Part shown: positions 37,960 to 46,475 of the stretch, in pieces | Position numbering within the stretch: the stretch's first letter is position 1 | How the letters are laid out: the number at the start of each line of letters is the position of its first letter | NCBI GenBank assembly: GCA_002082585.1 | Contig: CP020563.1 | Location: 4,024,001 to 4,088,000, forward strand | Reading direction: 5' to 3' | Length of the DNA: 64,000 bases | DNA from: Kitasatospora albolonga | Lineage (GTDB): Bacteria; Actinomycetota; Actinomycetes; Streptomycetales; Streptomycetaceae | Translations under genes and position numbers: made by a program | The notes under the pieces: generated by a model | Told to the model about the DNA's origin: nothing | The model's database searches: none | Seen by the model: only the letters and a program-made list of their open reading frames with translations

Positions 37960-38126
37960 GGTGCGGGTGGTGGACCGGCGGGCCGGGCCGTACGGCTGTA
38001 CGGCCCGGTGGAACCGGTGGGCCGGGCCGTACGACGTCGTGAAACCGGGCGGTTCGGGCCGTACGGCGTGGTGGACCGGCGCGGGCCGGGCCGGATGCGT
38101 ACGCCGTACGGCCCGGCCTGACCGGA
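37960..38126. repeat. degenerate GTACGGCCCGG repeats in the sco-ycnI gap
   Basis: The words GGCCGTACGG/CCGTACGGCC and GGACCGGCGGGCC-like blocks recur four to five times in about 160 bases, in both orientations. No gene is seen. Palindromic self-pairing is expected. Confidence 0.5.
38084..38118 (-). terminator. hairpin after the ycnI-like gene
   Basis: GGCCGGGCC (38084-38092) pairs with GGCCCGGCC (38110-38118), nine bases beyond the stop of the YcnI-like gene on the minus strand. The stretch 37960-38118 is a patchwork of GGGCCGTACGG-like repeats, so other pairings are possible. Confidence 0.55.
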
Positions 38127-38903
38127 TCAGGCCGTGCGGCGGCGTCCGGCGAGCACGCCGAACGCGACGCCCGCGATGCCGACGACGATGCCGATGATGC
38201 CCAGGGTGCGGGCCGTGGTGTCGCTGGAGGACGCGGCGTGCGTCTCCTTCTTCTCCCCCTCGGCCTTGTCCCCCTCGGCCGACGCGGCCTTGTCGTGCTC
38301 CTTCTCGTCGGCCTTGTGGTCGTCGTCGCCGCTCTTGTCGGCCGCGCCGCCGCCGTGGTGGTCGTCGGTCGCGGCGGACAGCTTCAGGACCGGGGCCGGG
38401 CTGTCGGGCTCTTCGCCGTTGGCCGTGGGCTCCTCGATCCAGCGGACGACCTCCTTGTTGTCGTACGTCTGGATGGCCTTGAAGATCAGCTGGTCGGCGT
38501 TCTCGGGAAGCTGCCCGACGGAGACCGGGAACTGCTGGAAGTAGCCGGGCGCGATCTCGGAGCCGTCGGCGGTCCAGGTCACCTTGGTGACGGCCTCGGT
38601 GATCTTCCGGCCGTGCACCTCCAGGGGCTTGTCGAGCTTGCCCTTGGTGATGTCGATCTTCCAGCCCGGTACGGCCTCGGGGGTGACGGAGGAGAGCGGG
38701 TGGTCGGCCGGGAAGTTCACTTCGAGCTTGACCGTGGACGCCTGGTCGCGCTCGTTGGGGACCTTGAAGTTGAGGGTGGCGTAACCGCCCTTGGCGGCCT
38801 CGCCCTGCGGCTGGACGCTGACGTGCGCGGCGGCGGGCCCGGCGAGCAGCAGGACGGTGGACGCGGCGACACCGGTGGCGATGGCGATACGGGAAACGTT
38901 CAT
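38127..38903 (-). CDS. YcnI-like (DUF1775) copper-binding membrane-anchored protein
   Basis: 258 aa from the ATG at 38903. Signal peptide ending in AGPAAA then mature HVSVQPQGEAAKGGYATLNFKVPNER, where the N-terminal His is the family's copper brace. DUF1775 domain to about residue 170 with the WIEEP block. A low-complexity Asp/His/Glu/Lys linker follows (about 180-225, DDHHGGGAADKSGDDDHKADEKEHDK), able to bind metal, then a C-terminal helix with RRRTA tail. First gene of the copper operon in transcription order. Confidence 0.92.
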   Translation of the reverse strand: MNVSRIAIATGVAASTVLLLAGPAAAHVSVQPQGEAAKGGYATLNFKVPNERDQASTVKLEVNFPADHPLSSVTPEAVPGWKIDITKGKLDKPLEVHGRKITEAVTKVTWTADGSEIAPGYFQQFPVSVGQLPENADQLIFKAIQTYDNKEVVRWIEEPTANGEEPDSPAPVLKLSAATDDHHGGGAADKSGDDDHKADEKEHDKAASAEGDKAEGEKKETHAASSSDTTARTLGIIGIVVGIAGVAFGVLAGRRRTA

Positions 38904-39113
38904 GGCGGGAATCACTCCACAGAAGGTGAGGAAGACGGTGGTCCGGCACGCGCGGGTGCGCGCCGGCAGCACGACACACTTCGTCCGGGCCTCGTCCGGT
39001 CCGGGAGCGACCCGGCCCTGCTCACGGAGGAGCCGCCCAGGAACAGGGAAGGGCGGCCCGTCCCGGCTGGTGGGCCGTTCCGAGCAAGAGGCGCAGAGGG
39101 CGCAGGTGTCGTG

Positions 39114-40028
39114 TCAGGCTGCGAGGGCGTACGGGGCCGGAGGCCCGCGCCTGATCACCAGGTGCTGAAGAGGGTCCCCGGCGGTCGGTACCGGGTCGTC
39201 GTCGGCCGTACGCAGGGCGCGCGGGCCGCACGCGAGCTGCTCACGCGCTCCGGCGCGCAGGGCGCGTACGAGCGCGAGCGCCGCGCGGAGGGAGCGCAGC
39301 CGGGCACCGGCCGCCAGCTCCTGGGCGCCGTACGCCGAGAGGTGCGCCAGCCGGAACAGGGCGGCCTCACCGCGTCGCAGCAGCCAGCCCGCGGCGAGCG
39401 CGGCCAGCAGGTGGGCCAGGAACATCGGGACCCCGGGCAGCAGCGCGACCACGGCGGCGTACGCCGACGCCAGGCCCGAACCGCCGTCCGGAGCGGCCGC
39501 GAGGGCCGATCCCGCCGTCCCCGCAGCTTCCGCCGCCCCGGTGGCGCCCGCTGCTTCCGCCGCTCCGGCCGATGACGCGAGGTGGCCGTGGCCCGGCGAG
39601 AGCGTCGAGGGGTCTATGCCCGCCGTGGTGATGATGCGGTGGGCGTCGGCGGCGTCGAGCTGCCCCGGCCCGGCCCCGCACACGAGCCCGGCGGCGAAGC
39701 GGATCAGGGGGTTCTCGCCGCTGCCCCGGGGCGCGGCGGCGGCGACGGCCTGCGCGCTGCCGTGGCTGCCATACGCGAAGAGGGCGTGCAGGGCGACCTG
39801 TCCGGCCGCCAGCGCGCCCGCGATCGACGGCAGGGAGCGTTCCCGTCCGGCGAGGGCCGCGGCGACGGCGAGGACGCCGAGGAACCCGGCGAGCAGGGTC
39901 CACGCGGGGACCGTCGCACCGGCGGCGAACGCGTGCCCGGCGGCGGACAGCACGACGCAGACCGCGGTGAACACCGCGGCCCTCATGAGCCGCAGACCGG
40001 CTCCGGCGTGTGCGACAGGCGTGGACAT
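39114..40028 (-). CDS. multi-pass membrane protein next to the copper operon
   Basis: 304 aa, ATG at 40028. About five to six hydrophobic helices (first at 14-38), a middle Ala/Gly/Glu low-complexity repeat (AEAAGATGAAEAAGTAGSALAA), and a basic, Arg-rich tail. Histidines in AYGSHGSAQ and SPGHGHLASS could bind metal. Reads toward the copper genes with a 210-base gap, so it may belong to the same response. I do not recognise a family. Confidence 0.72.
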   Translation of the reverse strand: MSTPVAHAGAGLRLMRAAVFTAVCVVLSAAGHAFAAGATVPAWTLLAGFLGVLAVAAALAGRERSLPSIAGALAAGQVALHALFAYGSHGSAQAVAAAAPRGSGENPLIRFAAGLVCGAGPGQLDAADAHRIITTAGIDPSTLSPGHGHLASSAGAAEAAGATGAAEAAGTAGSALAAAPDGGSGLASAYAAVVALLPGVPMFLAHLLAALAAGWLLRRGEAALFRLAHLSAYGAQELAAGARLRSLRAALALVRALRAGAREQLACGPRALRTADDDPVPTAGDPLQHLVIRRGPPAPYALAA

Positions 40029-40309
40029 GGCCGGGACATCATCGCACTGCGGCCCCCTCCTCGGTACGGCAGGTCCGGAACATCAGCCTCCGTCCGCAAG
40101 CGTGCTTGTTGCGGCTGTTCGCGGGGGATGTACGGACTGCGGACGTGCCGCTTCCGGAACCCGCCGGGCCACCCCGGCGGCGGCCATACACCGGTGCGCG
40201 GAATATCCGCATCCGCCGAATGAGGGCTCTCACAGCCGTTCTGTGCTTACGGAGTGCCTTGTGCGGCAATACGTATCGGTACGTCGAGCCGCGGCCGGGA
40301 GGCTGGAGC

Positions 40310-40813
40310 ATGAGCATCTGGTGGTCACTCCATTTGCGGCGCGAAGCTGCGAGCGTTCCGCTCGCCCGTCGTTTTCTGCTCGGCACCATGGAGACCGCGG
40401 GGGTGGACCCGGATATCTCCTTCGACCTGTCGGTCGCGCTCAGTGAAGCCTGCGCCAATGCCGTCGAACACGGCGGCGAGCGGTCGGGCCTCGTGGAGCG
40501 GGGGGACGCCGGACCGGGAAGGCCCCTGGCGGACTCGCACGCCGACTCCGACTCCGGGCAGTACCGGGTCACGGCCTATCTGGACGGCGAGATGTGCCGT
40601 ATCGAGGTGTCCGACTCGGGCCCGGGCTTTCCCGCCCGGTGCGCTCTCCCCCCGGCCGCGCCCGTCCCCTGCGTCGCCGAGAGCGGTCGCGGGCTGGACC
40701 TCATCGAGCAGCTCGCCGACCACGTCCAGTTCGGCAACCGGCCGGGCCGGGGCGCGGTGGTCAGCTTCGACAAGGTCCTGAAATGGCGGGAGGGCGCGCT
40801 GCTCATGGTGTGA
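40310..40813 (+). CDS. HATPase-type anti-sigma regulatory protein (RsbW/SpoIIAB-like)
   Basis: 167 aa from the ATG at 40310, with GGAGGCTGGAGC upstream. GHKL ATPase core: N-box LSVALSEACANAVEHGG, G1 VSDSGPGFP, G2 GRGLDLIEQLAD, then GRGAVVSFDK. An insert of about 25 residues (GLVERGDAGPGRPLADSHADSDSG) sits between N-box and G1. Streptomyces has dozens of these single-domain proteins that regulate sigma factors or anti-anti-sigma partners by phosphorylation; partner unknown. Confidence 0.88.
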   Translation: MSIWWSLHLRREAASVPLARRFLLGTMETAGVDPDISFDLSVALSEACANAVEHGGERSGLVERGDAGPGRPLADSHADSDSGQYRVTAYLDGEMCRIEVSDSGPGFPARCALPPAAPVPCVAESGRGLDLIEQLADHVQFGNRPGRGAVVSFDKVLKWREGALLMV

Positions 40814-40871
40814 GCGACGCGCCCTCCGAAGCCGTACGCGTACGGCAGAGGCCGATACCTACGGCAGCGGG

Positions 40872-42353
40872 TCAGCCCTTCAGCTGTGCCATCCACGCCT
40901 CGACCTCGTCGGCCTGGCGGGGCAGCTTGTCGGACAGGTTCCGGTTGCCGTCCTCGGTGACGAGGATGTCGTCCTCGATCCGGACGCCGATGCCCCGGTA
41001 CTCCTCGGGCACGGTCAGATCGTCGGCCTGGAAGTAGAGACCCGGCTCCACGGTCAGGCAGACGCCCGGCTCCAGGGTGCTGTCGACGTACGTCTCGGTG
41101 CGCGCGACGGCGCAGTCGTGGACGTCCATGCCGAGCATGTGCCCGGTGCCGTGCAGGGTCCAGCGGCGCTGGAGGCCCAGCTCCAGGACCTTGTCCACGG
41201 ACAGATCGCCGAGCAGGCCCCACTCGACGAGCTTCTCGGCGAGCACGCGCTGCGCGGCGTCGTGGAAATCGCGGTAGGCGGCACCGGGCTTCACGGCGGC
41301 GATGCCTGCCTCCTGGGCCTCGTACACCGCGTCGTAGATCTTGCGCTGCACCGGCGAGAACGTGCCGTTGATCGGCAGGGTCCGGGTCACGTCGGCGGTG
41401 TAGAGCTCGTTCGTCTCCACGCCCGCGTCCAGGAGCAGCAGCTCTCCGGCGCGTACGGCACCGTCGTTGCGGACCCAGTGCAGGGTGGTGGCGTGCGGAC
41501 CGGCGGCGCAGATCGAGCCGTAGCCGATGTCGTTGCCCTCGACGCGGGCGCGCAGGAAGAACGTGCCCTCGATGAAGCGCTCGCTGGTCGCCTCCGCCTT
41601 GTCCAGGCTCTTGACGACGTCCTCGAAGCCGCGCGCGGTGGCGTCGCACGCCTTCTGGAGCTCGGCGATCTCGAAGGCGTCCTTCACGAGGCGGGCCTCG
41701 GAGAGGTGGACGCGCAGCTCCTCGTCGCGCTCGGCGGTGACCTTGTCGGTGAGGGCGGCCTCGATGGACGCGTCGTGACCGCGCACGGCGCGGACCGGTC
41801 CGGTGGCCTCGGCCAGCGCGGCGGCGAGCTCGCGGACGTCCTTCGCGGGGATGCCCAGGAGCTGCTCGGCCTCGGTGAGGGAGTGGCGGCGGCCGACCCA
41901 CAGCTCGCCCTGGCCGTCGAGCCAGAACTCGCCGTTCTCCCGGTCCGAGCGGGGCAGCAGGTAGATGGTGGCCTCGTGGCCGCTCTCGCCGGACGGCTCC
42001 AGGACGAGGACGCCGTCCTGGGTCTGGTCGCCGGTGAGGTACGCGTACTCGGTGGAGGCGCGGAAGGCGTACTCGGTGTCGTTGGAGCGGGTCTTCAGGT
42101 TGCCCGCGGGGATGACCAGGCGCTCGCCGGGGAAGCGGGCGGAGAGCGCGGCGCGCCGGGCGGCGGTGTGCCCGGCCTGGGCGATCGGTTCGAGGTCGCG
42201 CAGCTCGGTGTCGGCCCAGCCGGACTTCATGTTCTCGGCAAGCTCGTCGGAGACGCCCGGGTACAGGCCGTTCTTCCGCTGCTTGATCGGCTCTGCGGCC
42301 TCGTTCTCTTCGGTCTCCTGCTCCGGGGTCTCCGGGATGAGCTCCTCAGACAC
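40872..42353 (-). CDS. pepP: Xaa-Pro aminopeptidase (aminopeptidase P, M24B)
   Basis: 493 aa from the GTG at 42353 with AAGGAGAT 8 bases upstream. N-terminal creatinase-like domain (about 40-180), then the pita-bread catalytic domain with metal ligands LLLDAGVETNELYTADVTRTLP (two Asp), LHGTGHMLG (His), TVEPGLYF (Glu) and IEDDILVTEDG (Glu). Removes an N-terminal residue next to proline. The N-terminus up to residue ~30 is acidic and disordered. Confidence 0.95.
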   Translation of the reverse strand: MSEELIPETPEQETEENEAAEPIKQRKNGLYPGVSDELAENMKSGWADTELRDLEPIAQAGHTAARRAALSARFPGERLVIPAGNLKTRSNDTEYAFRASTEYAYLTGDQTQDGVLVLEPSGESGHEATIYLLPRSDRENGEFWLDGQGELWVGRRHSLTEAEQLLGIPAKDVRELAAALAEATGPVRAVRGHDASIEAALTDKVTAERDEELRVHLSEARLVKDAFEIAELQKACDATARGFEDVVKSLDKAEATSERFIEGTFFLRARVEGNDIGYGSICAAGPHATTLHWVRNDGAVRAGELLLLDAGVETNELYTADVTRTLPINGTFSPVQRKIYDAVYEAQEAGIAAVKPGAAYRDFHDAAQRVLAEKLVEWGLLGDLSVDKVLELGLQRRWTLHGTGHMLGMDVHDCAVARTETYVDSTLEPGVCLTVEPGLYFQADDLTVPEEYRGIGVRIEDDILVTEDGNRNLSDKLPRQADEVEAWMAQLKG

Positions 42354-42479
42354 GATGTGAATCTCCTTGCTGTGACACTGGACCGCCATCCATCGTACGG
42401 GCGTACGAGAAGGGGCCCAGGGCCGAAAGACCTGCTTGGGGGCCTGCTCACGGAAGAGGCGGGACCGCGGGTGAGGTCG

Positions 42480-43850
42480 TCAGTCGAAGTGCGCGGCGAG
42501 GATCACCACGTCCTCGGTGGAGTCGCTCCGGTCGAGCCCGTCGGGCAGCATCGTGCGCAGTACGTGGTCGGCGACGGCGGCGGGATCGTGCCGCCCCGCC
42601 TTCGGTACCGAAGCGGCGGCCGAGTGCAGCCGGGCGAAGGCCCGGTCCATCGGGTCCCCGGTGCGGCGCAGCAGGCCGTCCGTACAGAGAAGCACCGTTT
42701 CTCCCGGCGCGGGGGAGAACTCCACGCTCGGCGCCTCCCAGCAGGCGAGCATCCCCAGCGGGGCGGAGAGCGTGGTCTCGACGAACTCGCAGCGCCGCTC
42801 GCCCAGCACCAGCGGCGGGGTGTGCCCGGCCCCGGCGAGCACGACCTTGCGGGCGGCGGGCTCGCAGTAGGCGAAGAGGGCGGTGGCGGTCCGCGCGGGC
42901 TCGGTGAGCCGCAGCAGGAGTTCCAGATCGGAGAGTACAGCGACGGGGTCCTCGCCCTCCATCACGGCGTACGCCCGCAGACTGGCCCGCAGCCGCCCCA
43001 TCGCGGCCATCGCGCTCGGCCCCGAACCGCCCACGGAGCCGACCGCGAGGCCGAGCGCGTGGTCGGGCAGCGGCAGCGCGTCGTACCAGTCGCCGCCGCC
43101 CCGGGGCCCGGTCCGGTGGAGCGCGGCCAGCCGGACACCGGGGATACGGGGCAGCCGGCTGGGCAGCAGCTCCTCGGCGACGGTCGCGACGTCGGCGCGG
43201 GCCCGCTCCAGTTCGGTCAGGCGGGCCAGGTGCTCGGTGGCGTACCGCGCGTACAGGCCGACGAGGTGGCGCTGCTTCTCCGAGGGCTCCCCGGGCTCGT
43301 CGTAGAGCCAGACGGCGCCGCCGAGCCGCCCGGCCGCCTCGGAGGCGAGGGGCAGGGCGTACGTGGCGGCGTACCCGAGCCGGGTGGCGACCTCGCGGTG
43401 ACGGGGGTCCAGGTGCTCGTCGCCGAGCAGATCGGGCCCGGCGATCCCGTCGGCGGTGCCCGGGAGCCCGTCGAGGACGCGGCCCAGGGCGGTGGCGGCG
43501 CGGGGCACGGTCTCGAGGTGCCCGAGATCGGCGTGGGAGAGACCGAGGCCGACGGTGGTGGACGGGCTCCCGCCGCCCGCCGGTTCCAGTACGAGGAGTC
43601 CTCGGCGGGCGCCGACGAGGGCGGCTCCGGCGTGCAGCAGCTCGTCCAGGGCGGCATCGAGGGTGGCGGTCACGGCCAGCCGCTCGGTGAGTTCGTGCAG
43701 CGTCGTGAGATCCGAGACCCAGCCCGCGAGCCGGTCCTGGATGAAGGCTCCGGGCGCTGCCGGGACCTCCCTCAGGGGTGCGGGAGTCTGCGTTGAAACC
43801 GGAACTTCTGGATCGATTCCAGCCACTTTCGGCAGGTGTGGGGCGCTCAT
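42480..43850 (-). CDS. GAF-PP2C (SpoIIE-like) protein with degenerate metal site
   Basis: 456 aa, ATG at 43850. GAF domain about 60-210, then a PP2C/SpoIIE domain (220-456). The PP2C blocks are GGDWYDALPL, GSVGGSGPSAMAAM, AGHTPPLVL, TVLLCTDGLL and STEDVVILAA. In active SpoIIE-type phosphatases the second block is GDVxGHG; here the metal Asp is Ser, and the final pair is Glu-Asp. Activity may be lost or altered. Related proteins remove phosphate from anti-anti-sigma factors. The HATPase protein at 40310 is a possible partner, by proximity only. Confidence 0.88.
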   Translation of the reverse strand: MSAPHLPKVAGIDPEVPVSTQTPAPLREVPAAPGAFIQDRLAGWVSDLTTLHELTERLAVTATLDAALDELLHAGAALVGARRGLLVLEPAGGGSPSTTVGLGLSHADLGHLETVPRAATALGRVLDGLPGTADGIAGPDLLGDEHLDPRHREVATRLGYAATYALPLASEAAGRLGGAVWLYDEPGEPSEKQRHLVGLYARYATEHLARLTELERARADVATVAEELLPSRLPRIPGVRLAALHRTGPRGGGDWYDALPLPDHALGLAVGSVGGSGPSAMAAMGRLRASLRAYAVMEGEDPVAVLSDLELLLRLTEPARTATALFAYCEPAARKVVLAGAGHTPPLVLGERRCEFVETTLSAPLGMLACWEAPSVEFSPAPGETVLLCTDGLLRRTGDPMDRAFARLHSAAASVPKAGRHDPAAVADHVLRTMLPDGLDRSDSTEDVVILAAHFD

Positions 43851-44585
43851 GGCAGCCAGCTTTCATGCCGGTGCGATTCGTCGAATAGCATCGCAAACCC
43901 CCATGTGATTCTGCGCCACTATCAATGCATCCACATGTACACGCACAAGTAACCCGATGTCCAGCATTGTCCCTTGAAGGCTCGCCGGATTCGCGCTCCT
44001 CCAGTGTCAGTCAACTTGGCCGAAAAATGCACCCTCCGGGAGCTATTTGCGGTCGACTGGGGCAGCTCAACACGGGGTGCCCCAGGGAGGAAATCCCAGG
44101 GGCGGCGTCATTCCGGGCAGGCTGGGTACGTAATCGACGATGCTCGGGGCGGACGCTTCGGGGCGGCGGACGCCCAGGGGCCGAGATCCACGGGCGGACG
44201 CCCGTGGGTGGATGCTCAGGGGCGGATGCGATCGCCCGGGAAACAGGAACCCGCCGGCGGGTCCTGACGTCCTTCCCCGTGACGGTCGTGATCAGCGGCG
44301 GTCACGCCTCCGCCCCATGCGACCGGGGCCCGGACCGGACCCGGGCCGACAGGCACGAGGCGCCCTCGGCGGGCGCTCCCGGCTCCACGCAGCTCGGCTC
44401 CACCCCAGATCTGTTCCCATCGGATCGGCTCCACTCGGCTCGGCTCGGCTCACGCCCGGTATCGAAGGCACGCCCGTACCGCAGAACCTGATGAGCACGT
44501 ACGCACAGCGAAGAGACGCACACGCGGTGTCACGCACGCGTGGTGTCATGTGGACTCGGCGTTCAACGGAAAGGAACGAGCGCTC
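43851..44585. other. 735-bp non-coding region with tandem GGGGCGGACGC-like repeats
   Basis: Divergent promoters are expected. 44147-44232 has about six degenerate copies of GGGGCGGAYGC. Inside it, CCACGGGCG GA CGCCCGTGG (44188-44207) is a near-perfect palindrome. 44380-44460 has short CTCGG/CTCCAC repeats. A symmetric ATTCG-T-CGAAT lies at 43876-43886 close to the PP2C gene. No open frame with coding bias was found. Confidence 0.6.
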
Positions 44586-45347
44586 ATGCGCGAGATCCTC
44601 GGAAGGCGACGCAGGCTCCGGCTCCGGCGCAAGGAGGGTGCCGCCCGGCTCGACGCGGCCCTGACCTTTGCCACCCGATGGCGGTGGCCCGTGCTCCCCG
44701 GAGCCGGGACCGCGCCGGCCGCCCTGCGCGACGGGCGTGGCCTCGGCTGCGCCTGTCCGGACCCCGACTGCGCCGTGCCCGGCGCGCACCCTTTCGACCC
44801 CGGACTGCTGGCGGCCACCACGGACGAGCGCATGGTGCGCTGGTGGTGGACCAACCGCCCCACCGCCCCGGTGATGCTGGCGACCGGCGGCCGGGCGCCC
44901 TGCGCGGTGAGCCTGCCCGCCTTGGCCGGTGCGCGAGCGCTGACCGCCCTGGACCTGATGGGCATGCGGCTGGGCCCCGTCGTGGCGACGCCCACCCGCT
45001 GGTCGCTGCTGGTGGCCCCGTACACGCTGGAACGGCTCGGCGAGCTGCTGTACAGCAAGGACTGGGTGCCCAGCTCGCTCCGGTTCCACGGGGAGGGCGG
45101 CTATCTCGTGCTGCCGCCCTCCGAGATCGGCGCGGGCCAGGTGCGCTGGGAGCGGGCCCCTCGGCCCGCCGCTCCGGCGGACTCCGCCGTTCCGTCCCCG
45201 GTCTTCCCCGTCTTCCGCCGGGCGGCGAGGGGCGGGGGCGCTCCGGCGGAGGCGGCCCCCTGGCTCCCGGACGTCGAGGCGGTCCTGGACGCCTTGGTCG
45301 AGGCGAGCACCAGCGCTCCGGACGGTGGCAGCAGGCTCGCGTACTGA
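44586..45347 (+). CDS. primase-polymerase-like protein lacking catalytic Asp residues
   Basis: 253 aa from the ATG at 44586 (AAGGA upstream; a GTG twelve codons earlier is possible). The layout is that of the Prim-Pol (N-terminal bifunctional primase/polymerase) family: WPVLPG, a CACPDPDC cysteine pair, MVRWWWTNRPTAPVMLATGG, and the late HGEGGYLVLPPSEIGAG that equals the GI..rg.GgyvvlPPS block. The DxD pair normally just after the TGG block is absent (CAVSLPALAGARA). Likely non-catalytic nucleotide-binding relative. An intact family member lies at 57479-58360. Confidence 0.75.
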   Translation: MREILGRRRRLRLRRKEGAARLDAALTFATRWRWPVLPGAGTAPAALRDGRGLGCACPDPDCAVPGAHPFDPGLLAATTDERMVRWWWTNRPTAPVMLATGGRAPCAVSLPALAGARALTALDLMGMRLGPVVATPTRWSLLVAPYTLERLGELLYSKDWVPSSLRFHGEGGYLVLPPSEIGAGQVRWERAPRPAAPADSAVPSPVFPVFRRAARGGGAPAEAAPWLPDVEAVLDALVEASTSAPDGGSRLAY

Positions 45348-45386
45348 GGGGCTTGAGGTCCGCCGGATGCGGGGGCGGGGGCCGGG

Positions 45387-45520
45387 TGTCCGGCCATCCA
45401 GGTGCCTGGGCGTACGGCTACCTGGATGCTCGGCTGTCCGGCCGTCCGGCCTGCTGTCCGGCCGTCCGGGGGTCTGCCCGTCCGCCTGTCTGCCCGTCCG
45501 GTCGTCCATACAGGCGGGCA
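45387..45520. repeat. GTCCGGCC-type tandem repeats
   Basis: About ten imperfect copies of GTCCGGCCATCC/GTCCGGCCGTCC words between the Prim-Pol-like gene and the secreted protein. No coding bias. The whole 306-base gap (45348-45653) holds nothing else visible except the AAGGGGGGC ribosome site of the next gene. Confidence 0.6.
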
Positions 45521-45653
45521 GCGGGGCTCCGGCTCACTCGTACGGGTGTGAGCCGGGCCGGATCGCCGGTAAACGGGTGCCGGACGCCCCGGGCGCGCGG
45601 CGCGCGTCGATATCGTCGCTCCCACTACCCGCGCGGTCGGCAAGGGGGGCGCC

Positions 45654-46319
45654 ATGAATCTCCGCATGATCGGTCTTACGGCTGTCGTCGCGTTCGGATG
45701 TCTGATTCCGATCGTTGCTTCCGCAGATCCGACGGATTCTGCGGATTCTTCTGGTTCTGCGAGCCCTGCTGGTTCTACTGGTTCTGTGGGTTCTGTGGGT
45801 TCTGTGGGTTTTTCAGATTCACCGTATTCCGTATCGACTGAAAAAGAATCCGCGGACAGTTCATCAGAAAGCTTTTCGAGCCTGCTTTCTGATGAACTGT
45901 CCGCAGACGGTCCGGCGGGTTCGTCGCCCTCCCCTGATCGGTCTCCCTCGGGAATGAGCTCCGACGGGACGGCGGCCCGGTGCGGCCCCGAGCTGGTCGC
46001 GCCGGAGGGTGTCGAGGCGCAGACCTGTGTCATGACCGGGGCCGGTGAGACCTGGGCGCGCGCCTACTACCGCAACACCTCCGGCGCCGAACTCCGTTCC
46101 GTACTCACGCTGATGGGCCCCGGCGGCCGGACCGTGGAGCTGCACTGCGTACTGGCCGCCCACGACGAGCCGGGCAGCTGCGAGACCCCGCGAGCTCCTT
46201 CGGCGGGCGGACCGGGTGCCTATGCGGCGGTGGCGGAGTACGCCGGCGCGGGGCCGGTCGAGGAGGCGCCCCTGCTGCTGCGCGCCGGATCGAACCGTGC
46301 GCCGGGCGCATCGGACTGA
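45654..46319 (+). CDS. secreted Ser-rich hypothetical protein with a long internal inverted repeat
   Basis: 221 aa, ATG at 45654 with AAGGGGGGC upstream. Signal peptide (about 1-24, ending VASA). Residues ~25-105 are a Ser/Asp/Gly/Glu linker with SGSASPAGSTGSVGSVGSVGFS and ESADSSSESFSSLLSDELSAD; its DNA uses TCT, GAT, GGT and GGG rather than the usual GC-ending codons. The last ~115 residues form a small domain with three or four cysteines (ARCGPELV, AQTCVMTG, LHCVLAAHDEPGSCE) and return to normal codon use. No family recognised. The two codon styles suggest two origins. Confidence 0.72.
   Translation: MNLRMIGLTAVVAFGCLIPIVASADPTDSADSSGSASPAGSTGSVGSVGSVGFSDSPYSVSTEKESADSSSESFSSLLSDELSADGPAGSSPSPDRSPSGMSSDGTAARCGPELVAPEGVEAQTCVMTGAGETWARAYYRNTSGAELRSVLTLMGPGGRTVELHCVLAAHDEPGSCETPRAPSAGGPGAYAAVAEYAGAGPVEEAPLLLRAGSNRAPGASD
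45852..45904. repeat. perfect 21-bp inverted repeat inside the coding sequence
   Basis: Arms 45852-45872 (starts GCGGACAGTTCATCAG) and 45884-45904 (its exact complement) with an 11-nt loop. It encodes the ADSSSESFSSLLSDELSAD stretch, so the peptide is itself nearly symmetric. Such a stem is unusual within a Streptomyces gene; it could act as a terminator/attenuator, be a relic of an inverted duplication, or be selected for the mRNA structure. Confidence 0.9.
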
Positions 46320-46435
46320 GTCCTGGGGGTCCGGCGGGCCCGGGGCCCGGGGTTCGAGGGAGCTCTCCGGTGCGGCGGCGCGGAGGAGGGGCTTCCGGGG
46401 GCCGGTCGGTGCGGGCCGCAGCCGGAAATGAAGAC

Positions 46436-46475
46436 GCCCGGTCGCTGGCGACGGGGGATGCACCAGCGACCGGGC
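46436..46475. terminator. bidirectional terminator
   Basis: Perfect 13-bp arms GCCCGGTCGCTGG (46436-46448) and CCAGCGACCGGGC (46463-46475) between two convergent genes; TTCT follows on the plus strand. Confidence 0.85.

Noticed and set aside
37960..38126. Direct-repeat array resembling CRISPR spacers
   Set aside because: The GGCCGTACGG words are palindromic, irregularly spaced and vary in length; they read as terminator/repeat noise.
41118..43796. 892-codon open frame antisense to pepP and the PP2C gene
   Set aside because: Low-complexity Gly/Val/Glu sequence opposite two well-supported genes.
43930..44490. Possible small genes in the gap after the PP2C gene
   Set aside because: Open frames are short, overlap the GGGGCGGACGC repeats and have no start with a ribosome site.
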